64,000 nucleotides of DNA. It comes from Fluviispira vulneris (GTDB lineage: Bacteria; Bdellovibrionota_B; Oligoflexia; Silvanigrellales; Silvanigrellaceae). The stretch covers positions 186,001-250,000 of the forward strand of contig NZ_JACRSE010000006.1 of NCBI RefSeq assembly GCF_014281055.1, read 5' to 3'. The notes under the pieces were generated by a model. That model was not told where the DNA came from. It did no database searches and saw nothing but the letters and a program-made list of their open reading frames with translations. Of the stretch, positions 51,642 to 60,272 are shown in pieces (the stretch's first letter is position 1; each line of letters begins with the position of its first letter). The position numbers were made by a program, and so were the translations under genes.

Positions 51642-53207
51642 TCAATCAATTTCTTGCAACGTAAATAAGTTAGAATTTCTTTCGGATACACTGGAAGCAG
51701 TTAAGGATACAAAAACAAATTTGTCACCTTTTTTAAAGCCAAAAGCGTTGACTAAGATATCTTTTGTTTCATTTAAAATACGTTCAACTTGTGAACGAGA
51801 CTCAAGCACCATTCCTGTGACAGAACGTAACAAATTCAATTGACGCATGATTTTTTTGTTACAAGTGATTGCAATGATTTCGGTTGGTGTGCGCATAGAT
51901 GAAAGCTTCATTGCGGTGTATCCACCTTCAGTGAAACAGACAATGGCACGGACATTTGCCTGTTGGGCTATACGAATAGCTCCATAAGTCACAGCGTCAT
52001 CATCGCTAGGAATTTTGTCCATTTCGAATGAGTGCCATTTTGTTTCAACCCATGCTTCTGAGTTTACGAGAGTTTCTAACGAAACTTCTGCAACGAGATC
52101 GGCATTGGGTCCTTCGGTCACTTCATGGGAAAGAACGAGTGCATCGGAGCCATCTGCTGCTGCATTGGCCATGTCAGAAACTTCGGCACGGGTTGGGTTC
52201 GCATTCACCCGCATAGAGTGCATAAGTTCAGAAGCAATAATAATTGTTTTTGACATTCGATTGCAGCGATCCACCAAGTCTTTTTGTAAAATTGGCAAAT
52301 TATGTGGATGTTCATCAATTCCGAGCTCAGAACGGCTTAAAAAGACACCATCAACGTGCTTAAGTAACATTGGTAAAAGTTCATAAGAACGCTTGGAATC
52401 TACTTTGAGTAAAAAACGTGGCGGCAATAATGCTTCAGTTTCAAGCACGTCTTTATTGATTGGAATGCTTGGATGTCTTTCAGAGAAAGGGGCATTTTCT
52501 CCTAATATACCTGCTTTGATTGCAAATAGTTCTTGTTCTGACTTAATTCCATCAACAATGACAAAATCCGCTAAATACGAAAAACCCGCTTTTAAAGTCT
52601 TTTCATCATCAGTTAATAATGGAAAAAGATCGCGCGACATATCTTGTGAGTGAACATCGACACCAGAAATGAGAGTGCCACCATTTTCAACTATACAACG
52701 CGCAGTCAATTCAGTTGTTGATTTATTTTTGATTTCTACTATCTGCAATTCTACAGAACCATAAGAAATATTTATAATTGAGCCTATTTTTAAAGTTGAT
52801 AGCTGATCTTCTGAGGAAACTCGCACTTCGAATTGTTTAGATTGAGCATTGCTTTCTGTTGACATAGAAGCACATGCCGAGAAATCAACTAGAAATGAAA
52901 TTTCGACTTCTACACCGTTCTCAAGAGTGATTTCTCCATTAGGTACTGACAAAAGAGCACGTCTTCCAACAAAACTTAATAAAAATGGAACTTTTCCGTC
53001 AGCTGGCTGTTTGTCTTCATTCGCAAGTAATTTGGTAATTTTTTCACGTAATTTGAAAATATTTGGATATGCAAGGCTAGAATATGTCATCCTGACAGCA
53101 TTTAATTTATTTTTTACAATTGTGGAAGCTATGTGATCAATTCCTAATTTTTCACAACCGTTGTTAGTCACTGTCCAAATGAGTTTCGCCTTTGACTTTA
53201 TCTTCAT
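51642..53207 (-). CDS. Divergent pyruvate kinase
   Basis: 521 aa with the A, B and C domains of pyruvate kinase in order, but with key motifs altered. The N-terminal TLGPAS is TVTNNG; RLNFSHG is RMTYSSL (Arg39 kept, N to T41); the potassium/phosphate motif DTKGPEIR is not recognisable (LSFVGRR near 78-83). Lys268 of the KIE motif is kept, but the Glu is Asp270; ARGDLG reads SRSELG, so the Asp is Glu294; ATQMLESM reads ASELMHSM (Thr to Ser326). The GTDAVMLSGETA strand reads GSDALVLSHEVT. So the two divalent-metal acids are exchanged conservatively while the K+ site seems lost. It could be an active K+-independent form or a regulatory homologue. Confidence 0.8.
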   Translation of the reverse strand: MKIKSKAKLIWTVTNNGCEKLGIDHIASTIVKNKLNAVRMTYSSLAYPNIFKLREKITKLLANEDKQPADGKVPFLLSFVGRRALLSVPNGEITLENGVEVEISFLVDFSACASMSTESNAQSKQFEVRVSSEDQLSTLKIGSIINISYGSVELQIVEIKNKSTTELTARCIVENGGTLISGVDVHSQDMSRDLFPLLTDDEKTLKAGFSYLADFVIVDGIKSEQELFAIKAGILGENAPFSERHPSIPINKDVLETEALLPPRFLLKVDSKRSYELLPMLLKHVDGVFLSRSELGIDEHPHNLPILQKDLVDRCNRMSKTIIIASELMHSMRVNANPTRAEVSDMANAAADGSDALVLSHEVTEGPNADLVAEVSLETLVNSEAWVETKWHSFEMDKIPSDDDAVTYGAIRIAQQANVRAIVCFTEGGYTAMKLSSMRTPTEIIAITCNKKIMRQLNLLRSVTGMVLESRSQVERILNETKDILVNAFGFKKGDKFVFVSLTASSVSERNSNLFTLQEID

Positions 53208-53235
53208 ATCCGATTTCTTTCTCTAAAAAAAGTTT

Positions 53236-53267
53236 GGGAAATTAAAACGCAATCATTTTAATTCCCC
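53236..53267 (-). terminator. Hairpin between fur and the pyruvate kinase gene
   Basis: On the minus strand GGGAATTAAAA pairs with TTTTAATTTCCC (one bulged base) around an 8-base loop and is followed after AAAC by seven T. It lies 52 bases beyond the fur stop and about 30 before the pyruvate kinase start, so it probably ends fur and insulates the next gene. Confidence 0.6.
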
Positions 53268-53318
53268 CTTTAAAAGGTCTCGGAGAAAATAGAACTAGGA
53301 TGGATAAAGATCAATTGA

Positions 53319-53810
53319 CTATTTTGAATTTTTACGTTCACACTTGTCTAAGCCTAAACATTCCGCAAAAAGCTCCATTTTATGATGGATTAATTTATAG
53401 CCTAAATTTTTTGCAACCTCTTCTTGTCGCTTTTCAAGATCTGCGTCATAGAATTCGACTATTTCTCCACACTGTTTGCAGATAAGATGGTCATGGTGCT
53501 CATCTCCTTGATCGGCAAATTCAAAACTCGCTCTATCCCCCCCAAAATGCCGCTCAACCAAAATTTGTGAATCGGTCATCATTTTAAGAGTACGATATAC
53601 AGTAGCTAGTCCGATTGAACTATCCGTCTTTTTCACTTCATTTGCGATGGTTTCTGCATCGACGTGGCGACCTGAAGCAAGAACAGCATCGAGAATAATT
53701 CTCCGCTGTCTTGTTTGGCGCAAGCCGAGCTGATTGAGATAGGACTCAAACACTTGATGTAAATGAGCTCTCTTTGGCAAAGAATCTCTTGGACTGCGGG
53801 CTGTCGTCAT
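53319..53810 (-). CDS. fur: Ferric uptake regulator
   Basis: 163-aa classical Fur. The winged helix contains LRQTRQRRIILDAVLAS and SSIGLATVYRTLKMM, the recognition helix. The dimerisation part has the metal cluster GDEHHDHLICKQCGEIVEF with the structural zinc pair CxxC, and a second pair ECLGLDKC near the C-terminus. All regulatory metal ligands appear present. A 16-residue N-terminal basic extension (ARSPRDSLPKRAH) is longer than usual. It is monocistronic, with a hairpin after it, and divergent from prc with 89 bases between the starts. Confidence 0.92.
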   Translation of the reverse strand: MTTARSPRDSLPKRAHLHQVFESYLNQLGLRQTRQRRIILDAVLASGRHVDAETIANEVKKTDSSIGLATVYRTLKMMTDSQILVERHFGGDRASFEFADQGDEHHDHLICKQCGEIVEFYDADLEKRQEEVAKNLGYKLIHHKMELFAECLGLDKCERKNSK

Positions 53811-53899
53811 AAAATCTCACAAACAAACAAATTGACTAATGATTAACAAAAATTGACAATAAACAATACAACTTGTCTCTTAAACACAGGAAACTAAAT

Positions 53900-55930
53900 A
53901 TGCGTATAGTTGCAAAAACGTTCCTCGCATTTTTACTTTGTTGCCTTGCTTGGGAGTCAATTGCTCCAAAAATAGCTTACGGAGACAATTCGAAAAATGC
54001 AAGAATAATTGCATCTGTACTTTCATGCAGAGAAGTCAAATTACGAGTGAATGCAATGCTCGATCTCCATTTTTTTTATACTGAGTTTAATGAAGATTTG
54101 TCAAAGAAAACATTTAAAAAAATATTTGATTTAATGGACCCATCGAAAGTATATTTTACAAAATCAGATATAAAATCCTTTTCTCATCTTGAAAACTCGA
54201 TAAATAAAAAAATTGAAAATAATAATTGTGATTTTCTTTTCGAAATATATAGTCTTTTTTTGAAAAGAGTCGGTGAACGAATTGAAAAAGCAAGGTTTTT
54301 TTTAGCTAAACCGCTCGACTTCTCCAAACCTGAATATATCCCAAGTGGAAAAATAGATTGGAGTGCAAGTACAAGTGAAGCTGATGAAAGGATGAAAAAA
54401 AGAATTAAAATCCAATATTTATCTTCAGAAAATTTTGAAGATGACGGTGCTAAAATTCGGGAAAGACTTTTAAAGAGTTATTTAAAATTAGAAAAAAAAT
54501 ACAAAGATTTCGATGATGATAAAATTTATTCTTTACTTTTAAATAGTATTGCACTTGCAATGGATCCTCATTCAGCACATATGCTACCGGCGGATCACGA
54601 TTCATTTGTAATTCATATCAGCAATAAACTTGAAGGAATTGGTGCACAATTGCAAGAAAAAGATGGATATATTGTTGTGAAATCACTTGTTCAAGGAGGG
54701 GTTGCACAGAAAGATGGAAGACTCAAAGCAAAAGATAGAATCATTGCAATTGATCCAGGCAATGGCACGGGTCTTAAAGATTTAAGTGATCTAGATGTTG
54801 AACAAACTGTTAATTTAGTTCGAGGAAATAAAGGGACCAGCGTTCGTCTGGTTGTTTTAAGAAAAACACAAAAGGGGAATGAAAGATTAAATATTGTACT
54901 TGTACGAGATGAAATAGATTTAAAAGATGATGAAGTAAAAACAAAAGTTGTTGAAAATGGAAATAAAAAAATAGGTGTGATTAAAATATCTACATTTTAT
55001 ACAGATCTTAAATGCAAAGTTAAAATATTTTCTCAATGCCATGGTGTAAGTTACGATGTTGAACAAGGATTAAAAAAACTTCTTGCAAAAGGCGTTGACG
55101 GAATTCTGATCGATTTGCGCAACAATGGAGGAGGAGATTTTCCAGAAAGTATTCGTCTAACTGGCTTATTTGTACCAAGTGGAACAGCTGTGCAAACATT
55201 GGACCGCAATCAAGTCATAAAGAAACAACAGATCAGTGAAGCAAGTTGGCTTTATAAGGGACCACTGATTGTCCTCATTAATAAATACAGCGCATCCGCT
55301 TCAGAAATATTTGCAGGGGCTATTCAAGACTTTTCTCGTGGAATTATTGTTGGAAATAAAAGCACCTACGGTAAAGCAAGCGTGCAAGTTGTACAAGAAA
55401 TTCCTGGAAGCCAAGGACGAAGAAGCGATGGAGCTCTTAAAGTAACACAGAGCAAATTTTACCGCCCGAGCGGAAAAAGTAACCAAATAATCGGAGTACA
55501 ATCTGATATAATTATTCCTGATATGCTTGATGCATATGAAATTGGTGAAGATCAATTGGATTATGCATTGCCTCTTGATAGCATTCCACCAGCTAAAAAT
55601 TTTAGACCATTACTTAATTTAACCGGATTGATTGGAAAATTAAAAGTATCGAGTCAAGAACGAATTTTAAAAAATACAAAATATCGAGAAATTATTGCTA
55701 AAATTGAAAAATACAACAAAGAAAAAAAACAACCCATGCTGCTTTCAAAAGATTATGCAAAGTCATTAGAAGAAAGGGAAAATCCAAGAGATATGAAAGA
55801 GAAAGAAGGTGACAGTGGCGATGAAATCGTTTTACAAAATGACTTGCTTATGCAAGAAGCATTAAATATCGCAAGTGACTCAATAAAATTAACAGAAAAT
55901 AATTCATTATGGATTGGCATGGGGAATTAA
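53900..55930 (+). CDS. prc: C-terminal processing protease (Prc/Tsp)
   Basis: Periplasmic S41 serine protease that degrades or trims envelope proteins and murein hydrolases. From the ATG at 53900 (AGGA 8 bases upstream) it is 676 aa, near E. coli Prc (682), with a signal peptide ending IAYGDN. An N-terminal helical region leads into the PDZ domain (about 235-330, IGAQLQEKDGYIVVKSLVQGG). The catalytic domain has LRNNGGGDFPESI, catalytic Ser466 in SASASEIFAGAIQD and Lys492 in TYGKASVQ, then KFYRPSG. The typical tail (DYALPLDSIPPAKNF) follows. Substrates here might include the SLT transglycosylase at 7.3 kb; that is inference. Confidence 0.93.
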   Translation: MRIVAKTFLAFLLCCLAWESIAPKIAYGDNSKNARIIASVLSCREVKLRVNAMLDLHFFYTEFNEDLSKKTFKKIFDLMDPSKVYFTKSDIKSFSHLENSINKKIENNNCDFLFEIYSLFLKRVGERIEKARFFLAKPLDFSKPEYIPSGKIDWSASTSEADERMKKRIKIQYLSSENFEDDGAKIRERLLKSYLKLEKKYKDFDDDKIYSLLLNSIALAMDPHSAHMLPADHDSFVIHISNKLEGIGAQLQEKDGYIVVKSLVQGGVAQKDGRLKAKDRIIAIDPGNGTGLKDLSDLDVEQTVNLVRGNKGTSVRLVVLRKTQKGNERLNIVLVRDEIDLKDDEVKTKVVENGNKKIGVIKISTFYTDLKCKVKIFSQCHGVSYDVEQGLKKLLAKGVDGILIDLRNNGGGDFPESIRLTGLFVPSGTAVQTLDRNQVIKKQQISEASWLYKGPLIVLINKYSASASEIFAGAIQDFSRGIIVGNKSTYGKASVQVVQEIPGSQGRRSDGALKVTQSKFYRPSGKSNQIIGVQSDIIIPDMLDAYEIGEDQLDYALPLDSIPPAKNFRPLLNLTGLIGKLKVSSQERILKNTKYREIIAKIEKYNKEKKQPMLLSKDYAKSLEERENPRDMKEKEGDSGDEIVLQNDLLMQEALNIASDSIKLTENNSLWIGMGN

Positions 55931-56008
55931 CATAAAAAATAAACTCTTTCTGTTTTGACAAAATTATGCTTTGTTTAAAGCGTATGTTTCTACATTTGGA
56001 GTTTATTC

Positions 56009-58114
56009 ATGTCATCTGCACCCTATTTAAGCTGTTACAACCTATCAACGAGTTATGGATCTACCCAATTATTCAACAATCTTTCCTTTACGGTTCATCC
56101 TGGGGAAAGATGGGGAATTGTGGGGCCCAATGGGGCAGGAAAATCAACTTTATTCCGACTTATAACAGGCACTCAAGATGCAGATACAGGTTCCATCTCC
56201 ATTCGCAATGGGATTCGAGTGGCAATTGTCAATCAGAAATATTCCTTTGACATTGAAAAAACTGTCGAAGAAATTCTAAGAGATTCTCTTCCAGAAGAAT
56301 ATGATCTCGACCTCCAAATTAAAAAAATTGAAGAAGAAATAGATAAACATTCCCTTCTAGCTGAAGAAAACCCAGACATAACCAGTGACCTCCAATGGGG
56401 TGAAAAACTAAGTGATTTAAATGACAAACTTATAAATATCTCAGGCGTCGGCACGGACAATGTTATATTAAGTGCACTTAAAGCTGGTAAACTCCTCTCA
56501 TTACGTGATCGTCGGTTCAAAAATTTATCCGGTGGCCAGCAAAAATGCGTGCAAATCGTTTCTGCTCTCTTAAAAAACCCACAACTTATACTTCTCGACG
56601 AACCAACGAACCACTTAGATGTACAAACTGTCGATTGGCTAGAAGAGTTTTTACTTGAAGTTGTTGAACAGGGAGTTGGGCTCTTTGGCTTTAAACCAAA
56701 AAATGAATCAACCGAACCCGTTGCTTTTGTGATTATTTCCCATGACCGTGCTCTTCTCGATACCTTAGTAAATAAAATTCTAGAAATTGAGGCTGGGGAA
56801 TCTAAACAATATGATGGCAATTATGAAGCTTATAGCCAACTTAAACTTGAAAATGAAATTGTTGAGCAAAAAACCCGCTCGAAAATGGCTAACCTCATGC
56901 GTCGAGAATTGGCTTGGTTGCGCACAGGCGCTAAAGCCAGAACAACGAAACAGAAATCGCGTATAGATAGAGCACTGGCACTGGATAAAACATTAAATGC
57001 AAAGAATCAAAAAGCCAATTTACCTAAAAATGCTGAAATGAATTTCGATGCCCTAATGACAGATGAGCAAAGGAATAATGAAGATAATATTATTCCGGTG
57101 GTAAGAAATTTAGGTGAACAAGAACTTGTCCGCTTTAAAAATGTGTCCATAAAACATCCAGCAGCGGCAGATGACAATCACTTTGTTTTTCAAAATTTAG
57201 AATTTGTAATCAAACCTAAAATGCGCATTGCTCTTTTGGGACCAAATGGCTGCGGCAAATCAACCTTAATGAATTTAGTCGTGAACCAAATAAAACCAGA
57301 TCTTGGTGAAATCACTTATCATGAGCTTGTGAAAATATCTCACTTCGATCAACAAAGACAAAAACTCGATCCCAATGAAACAGTCCGCTCAACCATTGCA
57401 CCGGAAGGTGAATATGTGCATTTTGCTGGTAAATATATGCATATTATGAGCTATTTGGATCGTTTTCTATTTTTTAAATTTGACGCCAATCGAAAAGTTG
57501 GAGAACTCTCTGGTGGAGAACAAGCTCGACTCTTGCTTGCCAAACTTATGCTTGAACAAGGCAATTTATTGATCCTTGACGAACCGACCAATGATCTTGA
57601 TATATCGACCCTGCAAGTGCTTGAAAAAAATCTGTGCGATTTCCAAGGTGGTGTTTTATTTACGAGTCATGATCGTTACTTTGTTCAACGGGTTGCCACT
57701 GGGTTATTTACCTTTTTAGGTGAGAAAAATAAAAATGGCATCCGCACCGGTGAGTGGCTTATGTTACCCGATCTGGATCAAGCGCTTGAGTCCATGGAAA
57801 AATACAAAGAAATAGACCCTAACAAAAAGCCAACTGAGAAAGCACCACTTGAGGTTGAAAATAAAAATGCAAATTCTCAAACAAAAAAAGCAAAACTCAG
57901 TTTTAAGGAACAAAGAGAACTTGATGAAATCGAAAAAAAGATCGAAAATCTTGAAGCAAATATTGAGCAATTAGCACAGAAATTAGAAAATGCATATGCA
58001 AATAATTTACCATATAACGAAACAGCTTTAATTTCGTCTGAAATCCAAACAAAGCAAAGCGATCTTGATTTATGTTACTTAAAATGGGAAGAGTTATCTA
58101 CCAAAAACTCCTAA
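56009..58114 (+). CDS. ABC-F family ATPase
   Basis: 701-aa cytosolic protein with two ABC domains and no membrane segment, of the ABC-F class that acts on the ribosome. Domain 1 has GPNGAGKST, LSGGQQKCV and LILLDEPTNHLD; domain 2 has GPNGCGKST, LSGGEQARLLLAK and LLILDEPTNDLD. The interdomain linker, rich in basic residues (WLRTGAKARTTKQKSRIDRAL), is the P-site tRNA interaction motif region. A C-terminal coiled coil (about 620-690) resembles Uup. The start at 56009 has TTGGAGT about 10 bases upstream. Uup-like or antibiotic-protection type cannot be settled. It overlaps the 3' end of tatD on the other strand. Confidence 0.9.
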   Translation: MSSAPYLSCYNLSTSYGSTQLFNNLSFTVHPGERWGIVGPNGAGKSTLFRLITGTQDADTGSISIRNGIRVAIVNQKYSFDIEKTVEEILRDSLPEEYDLDLQIKKIEEEIDKHSLLAEENPDITSDLQWGEKLSDLNDKLINISGVGTDNVILSALKAGKLLSLRDRRFKNLSGGQQKCVQIVSALLKNPQLILLDEPTNHLDVQTVDWLEEFLLEVVEQGVGLFGFKPKNESTEPVAFVIISHDRALLDTLVNKILEIEAGESKQYDGNYEAYSQLKLENEIVEQKTRSKMANLMRRELAWLRTGAKARTTKQKSRIDRALALDKTLNAKNQKANLPKNAEMNFDALMTDEQRNNEDNIIPVVRNLGEQELVRFKNVSIKHPAAADDNHFVFQNLEFVIKPKMRIALLGPNGCGKSTLMNLVVNQIKPDLGEITYHELVKISHFDQQRQKLDPNETVRSTIAPEGEYVHFAGKYMHIMSYLDRFLFFKFDANRKVGELSGGEQARLLLAKLMLEQGNLLILDEPTNDLDISTLQVLEKNLCDFQGGVLFTSHDRYFVQRVATGLFTFLGEKNKNGIRTGEWLMLPDLDQALESMEKYKEIDPNKKPTEKAPLEVENKNANSQTKKAKLSFKEQRELDEIEKKIENLEANIEQLAQKLENAYANNLPYNETALISSEIQTKQSDLDLCYLKWEELSTKNS

Positions 58115-59107
58115 AAAATTTAGAATATTTTTATTAGAATTTTTTATAAAATAATCCAAATCTGAATTTGCATATATAGCCAAAATTTCTGCAATATTTT
58201 TTAAATATTTTGGTTCATTTTTTTCTAATTTAGGTTGGTCGGGTAATTCTGGAGGCAAATCGGGAGAATCGGTTTCGAGCATAAGAAAATTAGGATCACA
58301 TTGTAAAAAAGCATTACGATTTTTTACAGCTCTTTCCCAGGTAGGAACGCCACCAAATGAACAATATATAGACATTCGAGCTAAAGTTTTCATATCTTCA
58401 GCTGGGCCACTGAAGCAATGAACCATTATTTTTTTTACGCCCTTACTTTTTGCCCATTTAATTTTGTTAAGACAAAGACTCCAACTTCCTCTTAAATGCA
58501 TAATAAGCGGCAAATTATATTGAACAGCAGCTTGCACACAAATTTCAAATGCAATATTTTGTAAAAAAATAATATCTTGTTTATTTAAATTCTTACACTT
58601 TTCGCTTTGCAAAATATCTTTAGAAAGGTCGAAGCCTGTTTCACCAATGGCCCAAATATAATTTATATTTTTATATAAAATTTCTTTGAATTTTTGAATA
58701 TCGCTTTGAATATTTTCATTATGACAGCTACCATCCGCATTGAGCCATTTTTCATGCACTGACATAGGATGTAATCCATGCGCTAAAAAACAGATGAATT
58801 CATTATTTTTTAATGTATTTAATTGCTGTAAATCTTTTTTTAAAAATATTAAACTTTCAATAGAATTATTATCTTTTAAAGCTAAATGTTCAAGTGTGTC
58901 ATTATTCCACACACCGGCGACTATTCCTGATTTAACAGAAGCTTCAAGTGCTAGCTCAATCGATTTTTTAATATCTTTTAGATAGTTTAAATGAAAATGC
59001 GCATCGATTAAATAAGGATTATTTATTTTGCAGAAATTTTCCCACGTAAAAATACTTCTACCCCCTGAACAGAAATATCTTTGGGCATAGCCAACGTCAC
59101 CTGACAT
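58094..59107 (-). CDS. TatD family metal-dependent hydrolase
   Basis: TatD-type DNase/hydrolase with a TIM barrel. Metal-site motifs are IDAHFHLNYL (His-x-His) near residue 35, AIGETGFD, a conserved His in MHLRGSW, MVHCFSGPAED and MLETDSPDLPPE. Homology starts only around residue 32, and no ATG/GTG/TTG lies closer, so the first 30 residues, which overlap the Irr-like gene by 85 bases, are uncertain; the true start may be non-standard (ATA or ATT). The final 20 bases overlap the ABC-F gene. Cellular role of TatD proteins is 3'-5' exonuclease on damaged DNA. Confidence 0.82.
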   Translation of the reverse strand: MSGDVGYAQRYFCSGGRSIFTWENFCKINNPYLIDAHFHLNYLKDIKKSIELALEASVKSGIVAGVWNNDTLEHLALKDNNSIESLIFLKKDLQQLNTLKNNEFICFLAHGLHPMSVHEKWLNADGSCHNENIQSDIQKFKEILYKNINYIWAIGETGFDLSKDILQSEKCKNLNKQDIIFLQNIAFEICVQAAVQYNLPLIMHLRGSWSLCLNKIKWAKSKGVKKIMVHCFSGPAEDMKTLARMSIYCSFGGVPTWERAVKNRNAFLQCDPNFLMLETDSPDLPPELPDQPKLEKNEPKYLKNIAEILAIYANSDLDYFIKNSNKNILNFLGVFGR

Positions 59108-59463
59108 TCTTCAGGAGAAACATCGAAAAGTTTTCCTGTTGCGCTGTCTAAAAAATGAAAATGTTCTTCAACATTGGTATCATAAACGATTTTTCCGGTA
59201 TGTGGTAATTTTAGCTCTTTTAAAAGGCCTGCTTGGACCAATATTTCAAGGGTATTATAAACTGTTGCACGACTGAGCTTTGGGAAGTTGAGGTCAGTCC
59301 AGTTTTTAATGTCTTCTGCAGTCGGGTGATCTGCTTCACATAAAATATATTTACAAATTGCAATCCTCTGGGCAGTTGCTGAAACACCCACATCATTTAA
59401 CCGCTTTTCAATTTGCGCGGTCGTCATTGGACTTGATGTTTTTTGGCCTTGTTTTAAAATCAT
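59023..59463 (-). CDS. Irr-like Fur-family regulator
   Basis: 146 aa from the ATG at 59463, chosen because AAGGGGA lies 8 bases upstream on its strand (the frame runs to 59532). The winged-helix half shows VSATAQRIAICKYIL and PKLSRATVYNTLEILV. The regulatory half has YDTNVEEHFHFLDSATGKLFDV, the DTN-x-HxHF pattern of Irr and PerR-like proteins. It lacks both structural zinc CxxC pairs seen in the Fur at 53.3 kb, also an Irr feature. Irr senses iron through haem. It overlaps the TatD gene by 85 bases and shares its transcript. Target genes are unknown. Confidence 0.82.
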   Translation of the reverse strand: MILKQGQKTSSPMTTAQIEKRLNDVGVSATAQRIAICKYILCEADHPTAEDIKNWTDLNFPKLSRATVYNTLEILVQAGLLKELKLPHTGKIVYDTNVEEHFHFLDSATGKLFDVSPEECQVTLAMPKDISVQGVEVFLRGKISAK

Positions 59464-59563
59464 TTTATATTCCCCTTCACAGCCTGAGAGTATAAGAACT
59501 ACAGGTTTCATGCAAGGAATTTTTAGACCCATTCTAAAAGACAGATGATTTTGGATAATCTTT

Positions 59564-60223
59564 TTAACTATTTGGCCTTGAAGTTGGTTTCCTCGTCATG
59601 GGAAACTTACGTTTGCGTATAGAAACTTCGCCGGCTCTTGGCAAATGCCAATTTTTCCACACAGAGATCATACGCATTGAAAAAATAAGAGGAATAACAA
59701 TGAGATCTGGAATTCCTTCATTCATATAATTGCGCAGGACAAAATATAATATCCCTCCTAATAGAGCAAAACCTCCATAGATTTCATTTTGAAAAACATA
59801 AGGAACTCGATTGATAATCACATCACGTGTGATACCACCAAAACAAGCCGTGATAACGCCCATAAGAACACATTGATAGTTCGAAAGACCTGTTTGAATT
59901 CCCACTTTGACCCCAACTACAGTAAAGAAAGCAAGACCAAGAGCATCGAATAAAACAATAATTTTCTCGACATACTTATTTTGTATATTGAAAAAATAGA
60001 CTAAAAAAGTGGCACACAAAGCAATAATCCAGTAAGCAGGCGTGTTAAATACAGTGGGGGGGGTTTTGCCAATTAGGACATCCCGCAGACACCCACCACC
60101 AAACCCTGCAATCACGGTCATGACAAAAATGCCAAAAAGATCCATTCTGCGTGAAGCAGCAATCGATGCACCACTGACACAAAAAGCAAAAGATCCACTG
60201 TAATCAAGAATTGCCAGCAACAT
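59564..60223 (-). CDS. TRIC-type (UPF0126/YicG) membrane protein
   Basis: 219-aa inner-membrane protein with two repeated halves of three helices each plus a seventh. The glycine hallmarks are AGFGGGCLRDVLIGKTPP in the first half and ACFGGITRDVIINRVP in the second, the pattern of prokaryotic TRIC trimeric cation channels; some relatives have been linked to glycine uptake. About 30 basic residues at the C-terminus (RKRKFPMTRKPTSRP) face the cytosol. Ion or substrate unknown. Start at 60223 has the motif AGGAT shortly before it. Confidence 0.85.
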   Translation of the reverse strand: MLLAILDYSGSFAFCVSGASIAASRRMDLFGIFVMTVIAGFGGGCLRDVLIGKTPPTVFNTPAYWIIALCATFLVYFFNIQNKYVEKIIVLFDALGLAFFTVVGVKVGIQTGLSNYQCVLMGVITACFGGITRDVIINRVPYVFQNEIYGGFALLGGILYFVLRNYMNEGIPDLIVIPLIFSMRMISVWKNWHLPRAGEVSIRKRKFPMTRKPTSRPNS

Positions 60224-60272
60224 AAAAATCCTTTAACCAATGAATAGCACGGTCAATAGAACAATAAAATAA

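Noticed and set aside
55966-56250. 94-codon frame before the ABC-F gene
   Set aside because: It runs mostly inside the ABC-F gene in another frame and has no homology or ribosome site.
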